NCBI GenBank assembly: GCA_949482135.1
Contig: CASYFC010000007.1
Span: 36,922 to 100,921, forward strand
Direction: 5' to 3'
DNA length: 64,000 nt
Origin: an uncultured Clostridia bacterium
GTDB taxonomy: Bacteria; Bacillota; Clostridia; TANB77; CAG-508
A program made the position numbers and the translations under genes. Of the stretch, positions 35,523 through 44,838 are shown piece after piece; the first letter of the stretch is position 1, and each line of letters starts with the position of its first letter. The notes beneath the pieces were generated by a model that worked only from the letters and a program-made list of their open reading frames with translations, was not told where the DNA came from and did not search any database.

Positions 35523-35609
35523 ATATTTTCCATAAAATACATTAATTATTCATAAAATATTCATATAAAATTTATAATATTTTAAAGTAATTTATTTTAA
35601 GGAGTTTGT

Positions 35610-37556
35610 ATGGATAAATATTTAAAACAATTAAGTAAAAATTATAAGAATATTCAAGAAGTGAGTGAAGAAATTATAAATCTTCAAGCGATTTTAAATT
35701 TGCCAAAAGGTACAGAATTATTTATGAGTGATATTCATGGTGAATATGAAGCTTTTATTCATATTTTAAATAATGGTTCAGGAATAATAAAAAGTAAGAT
35801 AGAAAGCATATATGATAAAGTTATGACAAAGGCTGAAATGAAAGAATTGGCAACTTTAATTTATTATCCAGAAGAAAAATTAAATTTAATAAAATCAAAA
35901 GAAGAAGACTTAAATGAGTGGTATAAAATAATTTTATATAGATTAATTGAAGTTACAAAAGCTGTAAGTTCCAAATATACACGTTCTAAAGTTAGAAAGG
36001 CAATGCCAAAAGGATTCGACTATATAATAGATGAATTACTACATTTACAGGGAGAAGATGAAAATAAAGAATTATATTATAATCAAATAATAGATAGTAT
36101 AATAGACTTAAATAGAGCTGATAGCTTTATTGTAGCAATTTCGGATTTAATAAAAAGAATGGCAATAGATCATTTGCACATTGTTGGAGATATATATGAT
36201 AGAGGTCCAGGTGCACCTATAATAATGGATAAATTGATGGATTTCCACAGTTTAGATATAGAATGGGGAAATCATGATATTCTTTGGATGGGAGCTGCAA
36301 GTGGAAATGATGCTTGTATTGCTAATGTTATCAGAATTTGTAGTAGATATGATAATTTATCTACTTTGGAAGAGGGATATGGAATAAATATAAGACCATT
36401 ATCAATATTTGCAACTGAAGTTTATAAAAATGATTTATGTGAGAAGTTTTTGCCCAAAAACAAAGAAGTTTCTAAATATAGTAATACAGATAAAATTATT
36501 TTAGCAAAGATTCAAAAAGCAATTTCTATTATTCAATTTAAAATTGAAGGAAGCTTAGTAAAAAAGCATCCTGAGTATAAAATGAAGGATAGATTATTAC
36601 TTGATAAAATGGATTTAGAAAAAGGAACAATTAAAATCAATGGAAAAGAATATAAATTAAATGATACAAATTTTCCAACTATTGATAAGAAATCTCCATA
36701 TAAACTTACAAAAGAAGAATCAGAAATTGTTGAAAGATTAAGAATGTCTTTTATGCATAGTGAGAAACTTAATAGACATGTTAATTTCTTATATGCAAAA
36801 GGACATATGTATAAGACTTTTAATTCTAATTTGTTATTCCATGGATGTATTCCTATGAAAGAAAATGGAGAATTTGACAAAATTGAGGTAATTGGTAAAT
36901 CACTAAAAGGGAAAGAACTTTTAGATCATCTAGAAAATGTTGCTCATAAAGCATTCTTTGGTGATAAAACTGAAGAAAATCAAGAAGCTGTTGATTTTAT
37001 GTGGTATTTATGGTGTGGTCCTAAATCACCACTATTTGGAAAAGAAAAAGCTGCAACTTTTGAGAGATATTTTATTGATGATAAAGAAACTCATAAAGAA
37101 AATAAAAATTCATATTATATTTTAATAAACAAGGAAGAGATTTGTAATAAAATTCTAGAAAATTTTGAACAAAATATTGAAGAGGGACATATTATAAATG
37201 GCCATGTCCCAGTAAAAGCAAAAGATGGAGAAAGCCCTGTAAAAGCGGGTGGAAAACTGATTGTAATTGATGGAGGATTTGCAAAAGCATATCAATCAAC
37301 AACAGGAATAGCGGGATATACTTTAACTTATAATTCACATGGATTAGTTTTAGCAATGAATGAACCATTTGAATCCAAAAATAAGGCAATACTTGATGGA
37401 TCTGATATAAAATCACAAACAATTTTAAAAGAAAATATCTTGACAAGAAAACGTGTTGCAGATACAGATATTGGAGAAAAATTGAAAGAGGAAATACAAG
37501 ATTTAAAACAATTATTAGTAGCATATAGAGAAGGAGTATTAAAGGAATCTGTATAA
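35610..37556 (+). CDS. fbp: Fructose-1,6-bisphosphatase, class III
   Basis: 648 residues, the normal length for the class III enzyme of Firmicutes, a metallophosphatase distinct from class I and II. Motifs: ELFMSDIHGEYEAF (about 38), DHLHIVGDIYDRGPGAP (about 188), DIEWGNHDILWMGAA (about 213), and INGHVPVKAKDGESP in the C-terminal part. It hydrolyses FBP in gluconeogenesis. SD AAGGAG. Divergent from the spoVA operon. Confidence 0.96.
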   Translation: MDKYLKQLSKNYKNIQEVSEEIINLQAILNLPKGTELFMSDIHGEYEAFIHILNNGSGIIKSKIESIYDKVMTKAEMKELATLIYYPEEKLNLIKSKEEDLNEWYKIILYRLIEVTKAVSSKYTRSKVRKAMPKGFDYIIDELLHLQGEDENKELYYNQIIDSIIDLNRADSFIVAISDLIKRMAIDHLHIVGDIYDRGPGAPIIMDKLMDFHSLDIEWGNHDILWMGAASGNDACIANVIRICSRYDNLSTLEEGYGINIRPLSIFATEVYKNDLCEKFLPKNKEVSKYSNTDKIILAKIQKAISIIQFKIEGSLVKKHPEYKMKDRLLLDKMDLEKGTIKINGKEYKLNDTNFPTIDKKSPYKLTKEESEIVERLRMSFMHSEKLNRHVNFLYAKGHMYKTFNSNLLFHGCIPMKENGEFDKIEVIGKSLKGKELLDHLENVAHKAFFGDKTEENQEAVDFMWYLWCGPKSPLFGKEKAATFERYFIDDKETHKENKNSYYILINKEEICNKILENFEQNIEEGHIINGHVPVKAKDGESPVKAGGKLIVIDGGFAKAYQSTTGIAGYTLTYNSHGLVLAMNEPFESKNKAILDGSDIKSQTILKENILTRKRVADTDIGEKLKEEIQDLKQLLVAYREGVLKESV

Positions 37557-37598
37557 GAAAAAATTTGTTACATTTCTATTAAGAGTAGGCGAAATATA

Positions 37599-37627
37599 TT
37601 GACTTTTTTGACATTTAAATGTATAAA
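37599..37627 (+). promoter_or_regulatory. Promoter of the pilus-like cluster
   Basis: TTGACT (37599-37604), 17-nt spacer, TATAAA (37622-37627). Confidence 0.7.
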
Positions 37628-37689
37628 TATAAGTAGAAAAAATGGCAAAATGTAAGTTTTTTCGATTTTAAAATACAGGGGAGAAAATC

Positions 37690-39291
37690 ATGCTAAGTTG
37701 CTTAGGAATTTTTGTTGATAAAAACCTAATAAAATATGCAAAAGTAAAGAAAAGTAAAGATAATTATAAAGTTGAAGCTTTTAATGTAGAAGTATTTGAT
37801 GATTTAGAAAAGACCTTAGAAAAAATTATTTTAGAAACAGATAGTAGCAAAACACCAATAAGTATAAATACATCTAACGAACTTTATAATTATTTTAATG
37901 TATATTCTTTATTAGAAAAAAAGGATATAACAAAATCGTTAGATATAGAATTTGAAATGTTATGTGATCAGAAAGGTTATGACAAAAAAGCCTTAGAATC
38001 AAGATATATTTTAATGGACAACAGAGAAGATCCAGATAAATATAAAGCTATGTATATTTCAGTAAATAAAAATGATATAGAACAAAAAGTAGAAAATTTA
38101 TCTAAATATAGACTTGGATCAATTTCACCTGTATCAACAAGTATAACTAATCTTATTAATGGAAATGAAGATGAAAATATTGCAATTATAAATATCGAAA
38201 ATGAGACACAGATTACAACAGTTATAAAAGGTCAAATTAATAGAGTAGACATTTTAGATACAGGAATGGAAAAAGCGGTTTCTGCTATAAATAAAGTAGA
38301 AATGTCTTGGAAAAAGTCTTATGATGTATTTAAGAATATAACAATATACTCACAAGATGTAAAAAGTTTAAATGAAGATGAAAATGAATATATAGACATA
38401 GTAATGCCTGTTTTATATAAAATAGCTGAAGAAACAAAGAAAATATTCAAGAATTCAAAAGAAAGAATTGATAAAGTTTATATTTCTGGTACTGGAGCAA
38501 TAATAAATAATATAGATTTATATTTCCAAGATTTCTTAAATGGAATAAGATGTGAAATTTTGAAACCATTTTTTATAGATACAACATCTTTAAAATTTCC
38601 AATTAAAGAGTATATTGAAGTTAACTCAGCAATATCGCTTGCTTTGGATGGGCTTGGATTTGTAAATAAGGATTTAAATTTTTCTCCTATATCTAAATTT
38701 GATAATGTGGATTTAGATTCTTTAGAAGAATTTGAAGTGAAAAATTGGAAAGAACTTTTAAAAGATCCTTTAAATATTAATGAAAAAGTTCTAGTAAGAA
38801 TAATTGCAGTATTTATAATTGCAATTATAGGATTTTCTACTTTTGGTGGCAATATTATGAAAAGAATTCAAAGTCAAACAGAAGATGTAAAAGTTAAAAT
38901 TGCTCAAACTGATGCAAATTTAGAAAATATGTCTAATGAGCTTGAAAAGATAGAAGAGCAAACTAATATATATTCGACATTGATAGATAATGTTGATTCA
39001 CTAAGTGAAGCTAATAGTAATGCAGCAAACAGTAGAGTAATAGCCAAAGATGCTATACCCAATTTATTAAATAAAATAATGTATATAATTCCTCAACAGG
39101 TTCAAATTATTTCAATAGAAAATACAGATGAAAAGCATATTGTAATTGAAGTACAATCTGCTAAATATGAACAATTAGGATATTTTTCAGCTGCAATAAA
39201 AAATGATCAAGTTCTTACAAATGTTCAGTCAACAATTGCAACCAAAACAGATTCATATGTTCAAGTTACAATAGAAGGAGATTTACCATGA
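37690..39291 (+). CDS. PilM-PilN fusion protein
   Basis: 533 residues. Residues 1-355 resemble PilM, the cytoplasmic actin-like protein (CLGIFVDKNLIKYAKVK, IAIINIENETQITTVIKG, VYISGTGAIINNID). One membrane helix (about 367-388, VRIIAVFIIAIIGFST) follows, then a coiled coil and a PilN-like periplasmic-type domain (about 450-533, MYIIPQQVQIISIENTD). In most bacteria PilM and PilN are separate and meet through a PilN N-terminal peptide; here the contact is built in by fusion. It starts the type IV pilus/type II secretion-like cluster and overlaps the next gene by 4 nt. Confidence 0.8.
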   Translation: MLSCLGIFVDKNLIKYAKVKKSKDNYKVEAFNVEVFDDLEKTLEKIILETDSSKTPISINTSNELYNYFNVYSLLEKKDITKSLDIEFEMLCDQKGYDKKALESRYILMDNREDPDKYKAMYISVNKNDIEQKVENLSKYRLGSISPVSTSITNLINGNEDENIAIINIENETQITTVIKGQINRVDILDTGMEKAVSAINKVEMSWKKSYDVFKNITIYSQDVKSLNEDENEYIDIVMPVLYKIAEETKKIFKNSKERIDKVYISGTGAIINNIDLYFQDFLNGIRCEILKPFFIDTTSLKFPIKEYIEVNSAISLALDGLGFVNKDLNFSPISKFDNVDLDSLEEFEVKNWKELLKDPLNINEKVLVRIIAVFIIAIIGFSTFGGNIMKRIQSQTEDVKVKIAQTDANLENMSNELEKIEEQTNIYSTLIDNVDSLSEANSNAANSRVIAKDAIPNLLNKIMYIIPQQVQIISIENTDEKHIVIEVQSAKYEQLGYFSAAIKNDQVLTNVQSTIATKTDSYVQVTIEGDLP

Positions 39292-39932
39292 GAAAAATTA
39301 TATTAGTTGCTTTATTAATATTATTAGCTGTAATGTGTGTTATAGTAATTGGAACTGGTATCAAAATAGGACCATTCCAAGTATATAGTTATGGTGAAAT
39401 AGAAAAAGCTAGTAGTGAAAGAAAAGTACTATTATCAGAATTAAATGAAAAAAATGGAAATGAATTTAGAGCAACACAAAAAATGTTATTATCTTCTACT
39501 GGAAAATATCAAGAAAAGAAAGAAGAATATGATTCTTTAGTAGAAAATGGAGATTTAACAACAGAAAGTAATATATATAATTCAAGTTTATATGATGTTG
39601 ATTTTTTATTAACTGTTGTTGGAAATTATGCTACTCAAAATGGTGTCACACTTCAATTTGATGTATTTAAAAGTTCATCATCATCAATATCATCAGAATA
39701 TGTTATTTGTGATTTGAATTTTACAGTAACTGGAGATTATATTCCAATTACAAATTATATTTATAATATAGAAGATGATGATACATTAAATTTTGAAATA
39801 AATGATTTTGTGTTAGAAAAAGGCGGAGAAAACCTTCAAGCTACATTTACAGTAAAAAATGTTCCAATAAATAGTAAAAATTTATCAGCAATTCCTACAA
39901 CATCTAATCCAAATGTTAAAGTAAATAATTAA
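39288..39932 (+). CDS. PilO-like alignment protein
   Basis: 214 residues: an N-terminal membrane helix (about 4-26), a coiled coil (about 35-85), and a small alpha/beta domain with LLTVVGNYATQNGVTLQFDV and VTGDYIPITNYIYNIE, the PilO/GspM ferredoxin-like pattern. In pilus systems PilN and PilO form the inner-membrane alignment complex. It is translationally coupled to the PilM-PilN fusion by a 4-nt overlap. Confidence 0.75.
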   Translation: MRKIILVALLILLAVMCVIVIGTGIKIGPFQVYSYGEIEKASSERKVLLSELNEKNGNEFRATQKMLLSSTGKYQEKKEEYDSLVENGDLTTESNIYNSSLYDVDFLLTVVGNYATQNGVTLQFDVFKSSSSSISSEYVICDLNFTVTGDYIPITNYIYNIEDDDTLNFEINDFVLEKGGENLQATFTVKNVPINSKNLSAIPTTSNPNVKVNN

Positions 39933-39949
39933 AGAAGAGAGGTAAAATA

Positions 39950-40417
39950 ATGAGTAAAATTATTAGAGAAATATTTATAATATTATTACTTTGCATGATA
40001 GTAATATTTACTATAGGATTATTATTTTATGATTGTATTCCACATAAAAATGAAAAAATAGAATCTATTGAATATGTTGCAGATAAAAAAGTAACAGAAA
40101 CAATAAAAGAAATCGAAGCCAACAACAGTTCTGATGTTGTGAGTGCTAAAGATGATTCTTTATTAAAATCTTACAGTATAGGAAAAGACGATTTAAATGA
40201 ATTTGTTTCAGAAAATTATTATGAGACAGGAAAAAAAGATCCATTTGCAGAGTATTCCACCTCTGTTGAAGAAGAAGTTGTAAAAACAGTAACAACTGTA
40301 ACAACAGGAAATTCTACAAATGTACAAGCAGAAAATAAGAAAGTAGAAAATACTACAAAAGAAGAAGTAAAAAAATCTTCAGAGGGGAAATACACTGAAA
40401 ATAAAAATTCTAAATAA
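39950..40417 (+). CDS. Membrane-anchored pilus-cluster protein, PilP-like motif
   Basis: 155 residues with one N-terminal helix (about 8-28). A disordered Glu/Lys/Thr-rich region holds GKKDPFAEY (about 95-105), which resembles the DPF motif of PilP-type lipoproteins, but there is no lipobox and no folded PilP domain. It sits 17 nt after the PilO-like gene. The role in the assembly is inferred from context only. Confidence 0.6.
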   Translation: MSKIIREIFIILLLCMIVIFTIGLLFYDCIPHKNEKIESIEYVADKKVTETIKEIEANNSSDVVSAKDDSLLKSYSIGKDDLNEFVSENYYETGKKDPFAEYSTSVEEEVVKTVTTVTTGNSTNVQAENKKVENTTKEEVKKSSEGKYTENKNSK

Positions 40418-40442
40418 TTACCATTAGAAAGGAATGAGAAAA

Positions 40443-40592
40443 ATGGCATTACAAAAATTTGTAGTATTAATCGTAGCACTAATGATGATTGCTGGAGTGT
40501 GTGTCTATACAGCTTTAGATAGTGAATTATTTACAAAGGATACAGAAATTGTAACTAATGAAAATGCATCTAATACAATTAATAACAAATAA
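40443..40592 (+). CDS. Small single-pass membrane protein, 49 aa
   Basis: ATG 40443 follows SD AAAGGAATG. One N-terminal helix (VVLIVALMMIAGVCVYTAL, about 7-25) is followed by a short acidic/Asn-rich tail. It resembles a minimal pilin-like or accessory peptide of the cluster, without a clear prepilin cleavage site. Confidence 0.6.
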   Translation: MALQKFVVLIVALMMIAGVCVYTALDSELFTKDTEIVTNENASNTINNK

Positions 40593-40603
40593 TAACTTTA
40601 AAA

Positions 40604-40630
40604 AGGCATATGCAATATTTGTATATGCCT
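40604..40630 (+). other. Intra-cluster hairpin without T-run
   Basis: 12-bp stem AGGCATATGCAA (40604-40615) with TTGTATATGCCT (40619-40630), one G-U pair, three-base loop. It separates the PilMN/PilO part from the pseudopilin/PilC part and may be a processing or partial termination site. Confidence 0.5.
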
Positions 40631-40655
40631 AAATTTATATAGGAATCGATTTTGT

Positions 40656-41651
40656 ATGAAAAATAATAAGATATTAATTATAGAGTCAATTTTATCTTTT
40701 TTTATAATAATTACTATTTCTGCTCTAATCACTGTAGTGTGTTTAAGAATAAAAGTTGAAAGTAAAAGTGTAAATAATGCATCTAAAGAGGCGATAATTA
40801 TTACTAATATATTAGAAAATATGAATTCAAGAAGATATGCAATGATTAAAGAATATATTGATGAACTTTCTGCTTTTGGTGTTACTAAAACATTTGAAGA
40901 AAATGAACAAGTAATAACTGTAAATGGAAATGAATTTCAAGGAAAATTTTTTGGAACAGAAATTCCAAATGGATGTATAGTAGAACTTAGAATACGTGAT
41001 TTAAATGAGAATTTTGACATTCAAAAAAGTGTACATATCACTATAAAAAATAATAATCAATTATCAGAAATTTCTAGCATAATACAAAGAGAAATTGTTG
41101 ATAATTGTAATGAACCAGAAATTTCAAATGAGTATTTTAAAGATTTAGAAATAAGTTTAGATGAATATGAAGTTATTCCAATAAAATATTCTTATAAAAC
41201 TAATTCTTATATAGTTACAACCAAAGGTGATGATGATTGGTATAATTATTATGCAAAAGAATGGGCAAAAGTGTTAATCTTCCCTATATATGGGGAAGAT
41301 TTAAAGAATAACTTTATTGATTCTGCAGGAAATATAGCAAGCAAAATAAATTATAATGGATATACTTTGGATTTGAAAAATTATATATATACTTGGATAC
41401 CTAATTTTTCAATAAAAGATAATATCTCATATTTTAGATATAAAAATGGAAAAAATTCTATAAAACAAGATTTATTATATAATAATGGAGAGTATTTGTA
41501 TATAAATACAATTTCAGAAGTAGTAGAAGATATTTCAAATGAATGTAATTTTAATGGAATATCTGGTGTATGGAGAAAAGTTGATAGTATAGATGATATT
41601 TATTTTAATAGTTTTAATGCTACAAGATTTGGACCAATAAATTTACATTAA
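40656..41651 (+). CDS. Single-pass protein, pseudopilin-like
   Basis: 331 residues. An N-terminal helix (about 7-30) is preceded by KNNKILIIESILSF, reminiscent of the FTLIE prepilin motif, although the cleavage Gly is absent. A long extracytoplasmic domain follows, rich in Asn/Tyr/Ile with no recognised fold. Position between the PilO-like genes and PilC suggests a large minor pseudopilin or adhesin-like tip subunit; this is inference. Confidence 0.6.
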   Translation: MKNNKILIIESILSFFIIITISALITVVCLRIKVESKSVNNASKEAIIITNILENMNSRRYAMIKEYIDELSAFGVTKTFEENEQVITVNGNEFQGKFFGTEIPNGCIVELRIRDLNENFDIQKSVHITIKNNNQLSEISSIIQREIVDNCNEPEISNEYFKDLEISLDEYEVIPIKYSYKTNSYIVTTKGDDDWYNYYAKEWAKVLIFPIYGEDLKNNFIDSAGNIASKINYNGYTLDLKNYIYTWIPNFSIKDNISYFRYKNGKNSIKQDLLYNNGEYLYINTISEVVEDISNECNFNGISGVWRKVDSIDDIYFNSFNATRFGPINLH

Positions 41652-41689
41652 TTATATTATTAAATTAATTCTAAAGAAAGGAGGAAAAT

Positions 41690-42976
41690 ATGTCTAGTTT
41701 TATATGTAAAGTGTTAACACCACAAGGTCAAATTGTAAAAATAAAAATGACAGAAGAGGATAAGATTACATGTTTAAAAAAACTCAAGAAAAATGATATG
41801 ATCCCAATTAGTATTGAAAACGTTCCAGAATTTTCTAAAATAAAAAAAGCCAAAATGTCAGCCAATATTTATTTTAAAAGAAAGAAAAAAATAAATATAG
41901 ATTTAAAAAATCAATTAAAGTTTTCAGATAATATAACAACTGAAGATCTTATAAAATTTACACAAGATTTTTTGATTTTAAAAAAATCGCAATTTACAAA
42001 TAAACATGCTTTAATGACACTTGTAAATACTACAAATAGTCAGAAATTTAAAGAGATTTTACATAAAATGATTAATAACGTAGATGAAGGAATATATATG
42101 TATAAAACTATGAAAGAATATCCAGACATATTTCCTTACATATATAGAAATATTATAAAAACAGGTGAATTGAATGATTTATTAGAAGAGTCTCTACAAC
42201 ATGCAATTATATTTTTAAAAGACGAAGAAAGTTTAAAAAGCAATTTAGAAAGAAAAATTATTCCTCATATTGCAATATTTTTTGCAAATTTAATAATGAT
42301 ATTTTTAGTTGTATTAATTGGAATGCCTCTTATTGAGGACATATTTGCGTCTAATGGAAATATAGTTGGAATTCCATTAGGAATAAAAATATTATCATAT
42401 GGAATAAAATTTATAATTAAATATTGGTATATTATAATTTTAGCTATAGGATTAATTGTTTTTGGAATAATTGGATATATAAATACAAGCAAAGGAAAAA
42501 GTAAATATGATTATTTAAAATATAATAACTTTTTATTAGGAAAATTATTATATTTGTTAGATTTTTCAAGATTTATTAGATGTTTAAATATAAATATTAA
42601 AAATAAAATAAGATTTCAAGATGCACTAGAAGTTAGTAAAAATGTTATTGACAATACGTATATGATAGCTACAATTGAAAATTCAATAAGTAATATCTAT
42701 GTAGGAAAATCATGGGTTACTCCTTTTGAAAAAGATAAAATTTTAAACCCAATTATGCTAGAAATACTGAAAAAGAGTGAAAGGTCAAATACACAAGAAA
42801 CATTACAAAAGATAATAGAATATGTAGATTTGGAAATTGAAAAAGAAACAAAAAAAGTAATGAAATTGTTGCCAAAAATTTCATATAGTGTTATTGGAAT
42901 TGTGCTAATATTGTTTTTAATAATAATATTAATTCCATGTATACAAGTTTATTTGGGAGGATTTCTATTTATTTAA
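41690..42976 (+). CDS. PilC/GspF-type inner-membrane platform protein
   Basis: 428 residues. The N-terminal 60 residues hold a small Xcp/PilC-like beta domain (FICKVLTPQGQIVKIKMTEEDK). Two T2SSF helical bundles are split by three membrane helices (about 200-225, 240-265 and the C-terminal 395-425). TEDLIKFTQDFLILKKSQF and YRNIIKTGELNDLLEESL are typical. PilC is the rotor-like platform that an extension ATPase drives. No PilB ATPase or prepilin peptidase gene is found here. Confidence 0.85.
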   Translation: MSSFICKVLTPQGQIVKIKMTEEDKITCLKKLKKNDMIPISIENVPEFSKIKKAKMSANIYFKRKKKINIDLKNQLKFSDNITTEDLIKFTQDFLILKKSQFTNKHALMTLVNTTNSQKFKEILHKMINNVDEGIYMYKTMKEYPDIFPYIYRNIIKTGELNDLLEESLQHAIIFLKDEESLKSNLERKIIPHIAIFFANLIMIFLVVLIGMPLIEDIFASNGNIVGIPLGIKILSYGIKFIIKYWYIIILAIGLIVFGIIGYINTSKGKSKYDYLKYNNFLLGKLLYLLDFSRFIRCLNINIKNKIRFQDALEVSKNVIDNTYMIATIENSISNIYVGKSWVTPFEKDKILNPIMLEILKKSERSNTQETLQKIIEYVDLEIEKETKKVMKLLPKISYSVIGIVLILFLIIILIPCIQVYLGGFLFI

Positions 42977-42992
42977 TCAAAAGGGGGTACAT

Positions 42993-43895
42993 ATGAATTT
43001 AGGAATTGATTTAGGTGGAAGCCATATAGGTGTAGGATTAGTTGAAGGTTCTGAATTGAAGTATACAGTAGATAAATTTTTTTCTCAAGATGATAGAAAA
43101 GACATAGAAAATGCAATTGTTAGAAATATAGATGAACTGTTAAATAAAATTTTAGTAGAGAATAATTTGACTTTAGACAATATAAAAACAATAGGAGTTG
43201 CATCTCCTGGAACTGTATCAGATGGAAAAATAACATCTGGAAATTTAAAAATTAGAGAATATGATTTAAAGTCTAGATTAGAAAAAATGTATAACAAAAA
43301 AATAACAATTCGAAATGATGGAAAATGTGCAGCATTAGCTGAAAAAAAATATGGTTCAATGAAAAATTATGATGACTGTGTTTTTGTGAATATAGGAACT
43401 GGACTTGGTGGAGCGGCATTTATGGGAGGTAAATTATTAGAACCCAAAAGATATTCTGGTTTTGAATTTGGGCACATGACACTAGTAAAAGATGGAATAG
43501 AGTGTACTTGTGGTAAAAAAGGTTGTTTTGAAAGATATTGTTCAATAAAATCTTTAAAAGAAAGAATAACGAAAACTTTAAATATTGATAGTACAGATAT
43601 TTCAGGACAATTTTTAAGAGAAAATTTAATGGTAAAATATCATGATGAGGTTCAAAATGATATTAATGATTTTATAGATTATTTAAGAATAGGAATTTGC
43701 AATTTAATAGATATTTTTGAACCAGAGATTATTTGCTTTGGAGGAAGTTTTTCTTATTATGAAGGACATCCAGTATTAAATAAATTAATAGAAGAGATAA
43801 ATAAACAAAATACAACATTTAATGATACGAAGCCTAAAATTGTTACTGCAGTGTTTAAAAATGATGCAGGAATAATTGGGGCAACAATAGATTAA
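42993..43895 (+). CDS. ROK-family sugar kinase, glucokinase-like
   Basis: 300 residues. The ATP-binding DLGGSHIGVGLVEG is at the start, the ROK signature is in FVNIGTGLGGAAFMGG, FEFGHMTLVKDG holds the catalytic region, and the zinc site is CTCGKKGCFERYCS (about 171-184). ROK kinases phosphorylate glucose or related sugars; the exact substrate is not decidable. It begins 16 nt after pilC with SD AAAAGGGGG, so it may be in the same transcript. Confidence 0.9.
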   Translation: MNLGIDLGGSHIGVGLVEGSELKYTVDKFFSQDDRKDIENAIVRNIDELLNKILVENNLTLDNIKTIGVASPGTVSDGKITSGNLKIREYDLKSRLEKMYNKKITIRNDGKCAALAEKKYGSMKNYDDCVFVNIGTGLGGAAFMGGKLLEPKRYSGFEFGHMTLVKDGIECTCGKKGCFERYCSIKSLKERITKTLNIDSTDISGQFLRENLMVKYHDEVQNDINDFIDYLRIGICNLIDIFEPEIICFGGSFSYYEGHPVLNKLIEEINKQNTTFNDTKPKIVTAVFKNDAGIIGATID

Positions 43896-43910
43896 TAAAT
43901 ATTATACAAG

Positions 43911-43939
43911 TTGACATAAAGTAAACGAGATAATATAAT
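43911..43939 (+). promoter_or_regulatory. Promoter of the 43981 gene
   Basis: TTGACA (43911-43916), 17-nt spacer, TATAAT (43934-43939). Confidence 0.85.
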
Positions 43940-43980
43940 AAAAAATGCCAATAAAACTGTTAATTTTAGGAGGAAACATT

Positions 43981-44352
43981 ATGGTAATTGCCAACAAGAT
44001 GCTCAACAATTGTTTTTCTATCCGGTTTCAGAATGTGAAGGACCACTATGAGCCAAGAACAGCCGATTTCGTAGTTGATCAGAATCTGCGAAAGGAATTT
44101 TTTGCTCTGGTGGAACAATTCAATCTGACAGCAATTTATACAGAAAATGATGTCTGGCATGTGAAGCCTAGCGAGGATACCAACTTGAATGATTTGGAGG
44201 CACGGATCTCTTCGTGGGACATTATGTTTCACAAGTACATGTCTGCTAGTAATGATTTCAAGAGAGCCAATGAAGAGTACCACAGAAAAAAGGGGGAAAA
44301 TATTCCATCGGTGATTCCTTTGCCTCTTGATTTGACTGGATCTATAGCATAA
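43981..44352 (+). CDS. Unknown protein, 123 aa, atypical codons
   Basis: ATG 43981 follows SD AGGAGGA. The product is soluble, without a signal peptide, and mixed alpha/beta (FSIRFQNVKDHYEPRTADFVV, then helices). Use of CGG, CGA, CTG and GGG codons contrasts with the AGA-only neighbours. With its own promoter and strong terminator it is a one-gene cassette between the ROK kinase and rnj. No family recognised. Confidence 0.7.
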   Translation: MVIANKMLNNCFSIRFQNVKDHYEPRTADFVVDQNLRKEFFALVEQFNLTAIYTENDVWHVKPSEDTNLNDLEARISSWDIMFHKYMSASNDFKRANEEYHRKKGENIPSVIPLPLDLTGSIA

Positions 44353-44394
44353 AAGCAATCCCAAATGTTTAAAAGATGATGCGAGATTTGCATC

Positions 44395-44425
44395 AGAACC
44401 CCACTGTAAAAAGTGGGGTTCTTTT
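44395..44425 (+). terminator. Terminator of the 43981 gene
   Basis: 11-bp stem AGAACCCCACT (44395-44405) with AGTGGGGTTCT (44412-44422), then TTT. Confidence 0.9.
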
Positions 44426-44453
44426 CTAATTAATTGATTAAAAAATCGAGTAG

Positions 44454-44482
44454 TTGACAATAATATAAAAAAATAGTATAAT
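44454..44482 (+). promoter_or_regulatory. Promoter upstream of rnj
   Basis: TTGACA (44454-44459), 17-nt spacer, TATAAT (44477-44482). Confidence 0.85.
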
Positions 44483-44488
44483 ATTTCT

Positions 44489-44830
44489 TAGTATTAATGA
44501 GATTTATATAAAAAAGATTAGTTCGGAAAATATAAAAAAATAAAATGTGCGGGAAAAATTAAATAATGTTAAATTTTTAAGAACAATAAAAAAGCAAAGA
44601 GAGAATAGCTTTTTTTGTTCTTTAGTTTTCTGTTTTCAGAAAAACTTATTTTAAAAAGAGATGTATAATTTTAAAAACTAAGGTGTGTAAATATTAATTT
44701 TATTTTCCAAAATAGTCTAGAAATAGGCTATTTTTGTATGCAATCTTTAATTATAAATTTTGAAATAGATACGAGAAAATAAATTTATGAGAAAGGAGAG
44801 TATATTAAACGGGCGGTTTGTTTAATATAC
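44489..44830 (+). ncRNA. Long structured leader of rnj, possibly with a small RNA
   Basis: Between the promoter and rnj lie about 340 nt with several hairpins. A strong terminator-like one pairs AAGAACAATAAAAAAGC with GCTTTTTTTGTTCTT (44579-44624). Next are AGTTTTCTG/CAGAAAAACT (about 44623-44644) and AAAATAG/CTATTTT followed by T (about 44709-44737). An 11-bp perfect hairpin (44800-44830) sits between SD and start codon. If the first terminator works, a short RNA of about 140 nt is made. No known riboswitch class is recognised. Confidence 0.5.
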
Positions 44831-44838
44831 AAATAGAA

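Noticed and set aside
35523-35609. Sigma-G type promoter before spoVAC
   Set aside because: Expected from family knowledge, but I could not place both conserved boxes with acceptable spacing.
43966-44460. Minus-strand frame opposite the 123-aa unknown gene
   Set aside because: The plus-strand gene has promoter, SD and terminator in the right places; the minus frame runs through that terminator.
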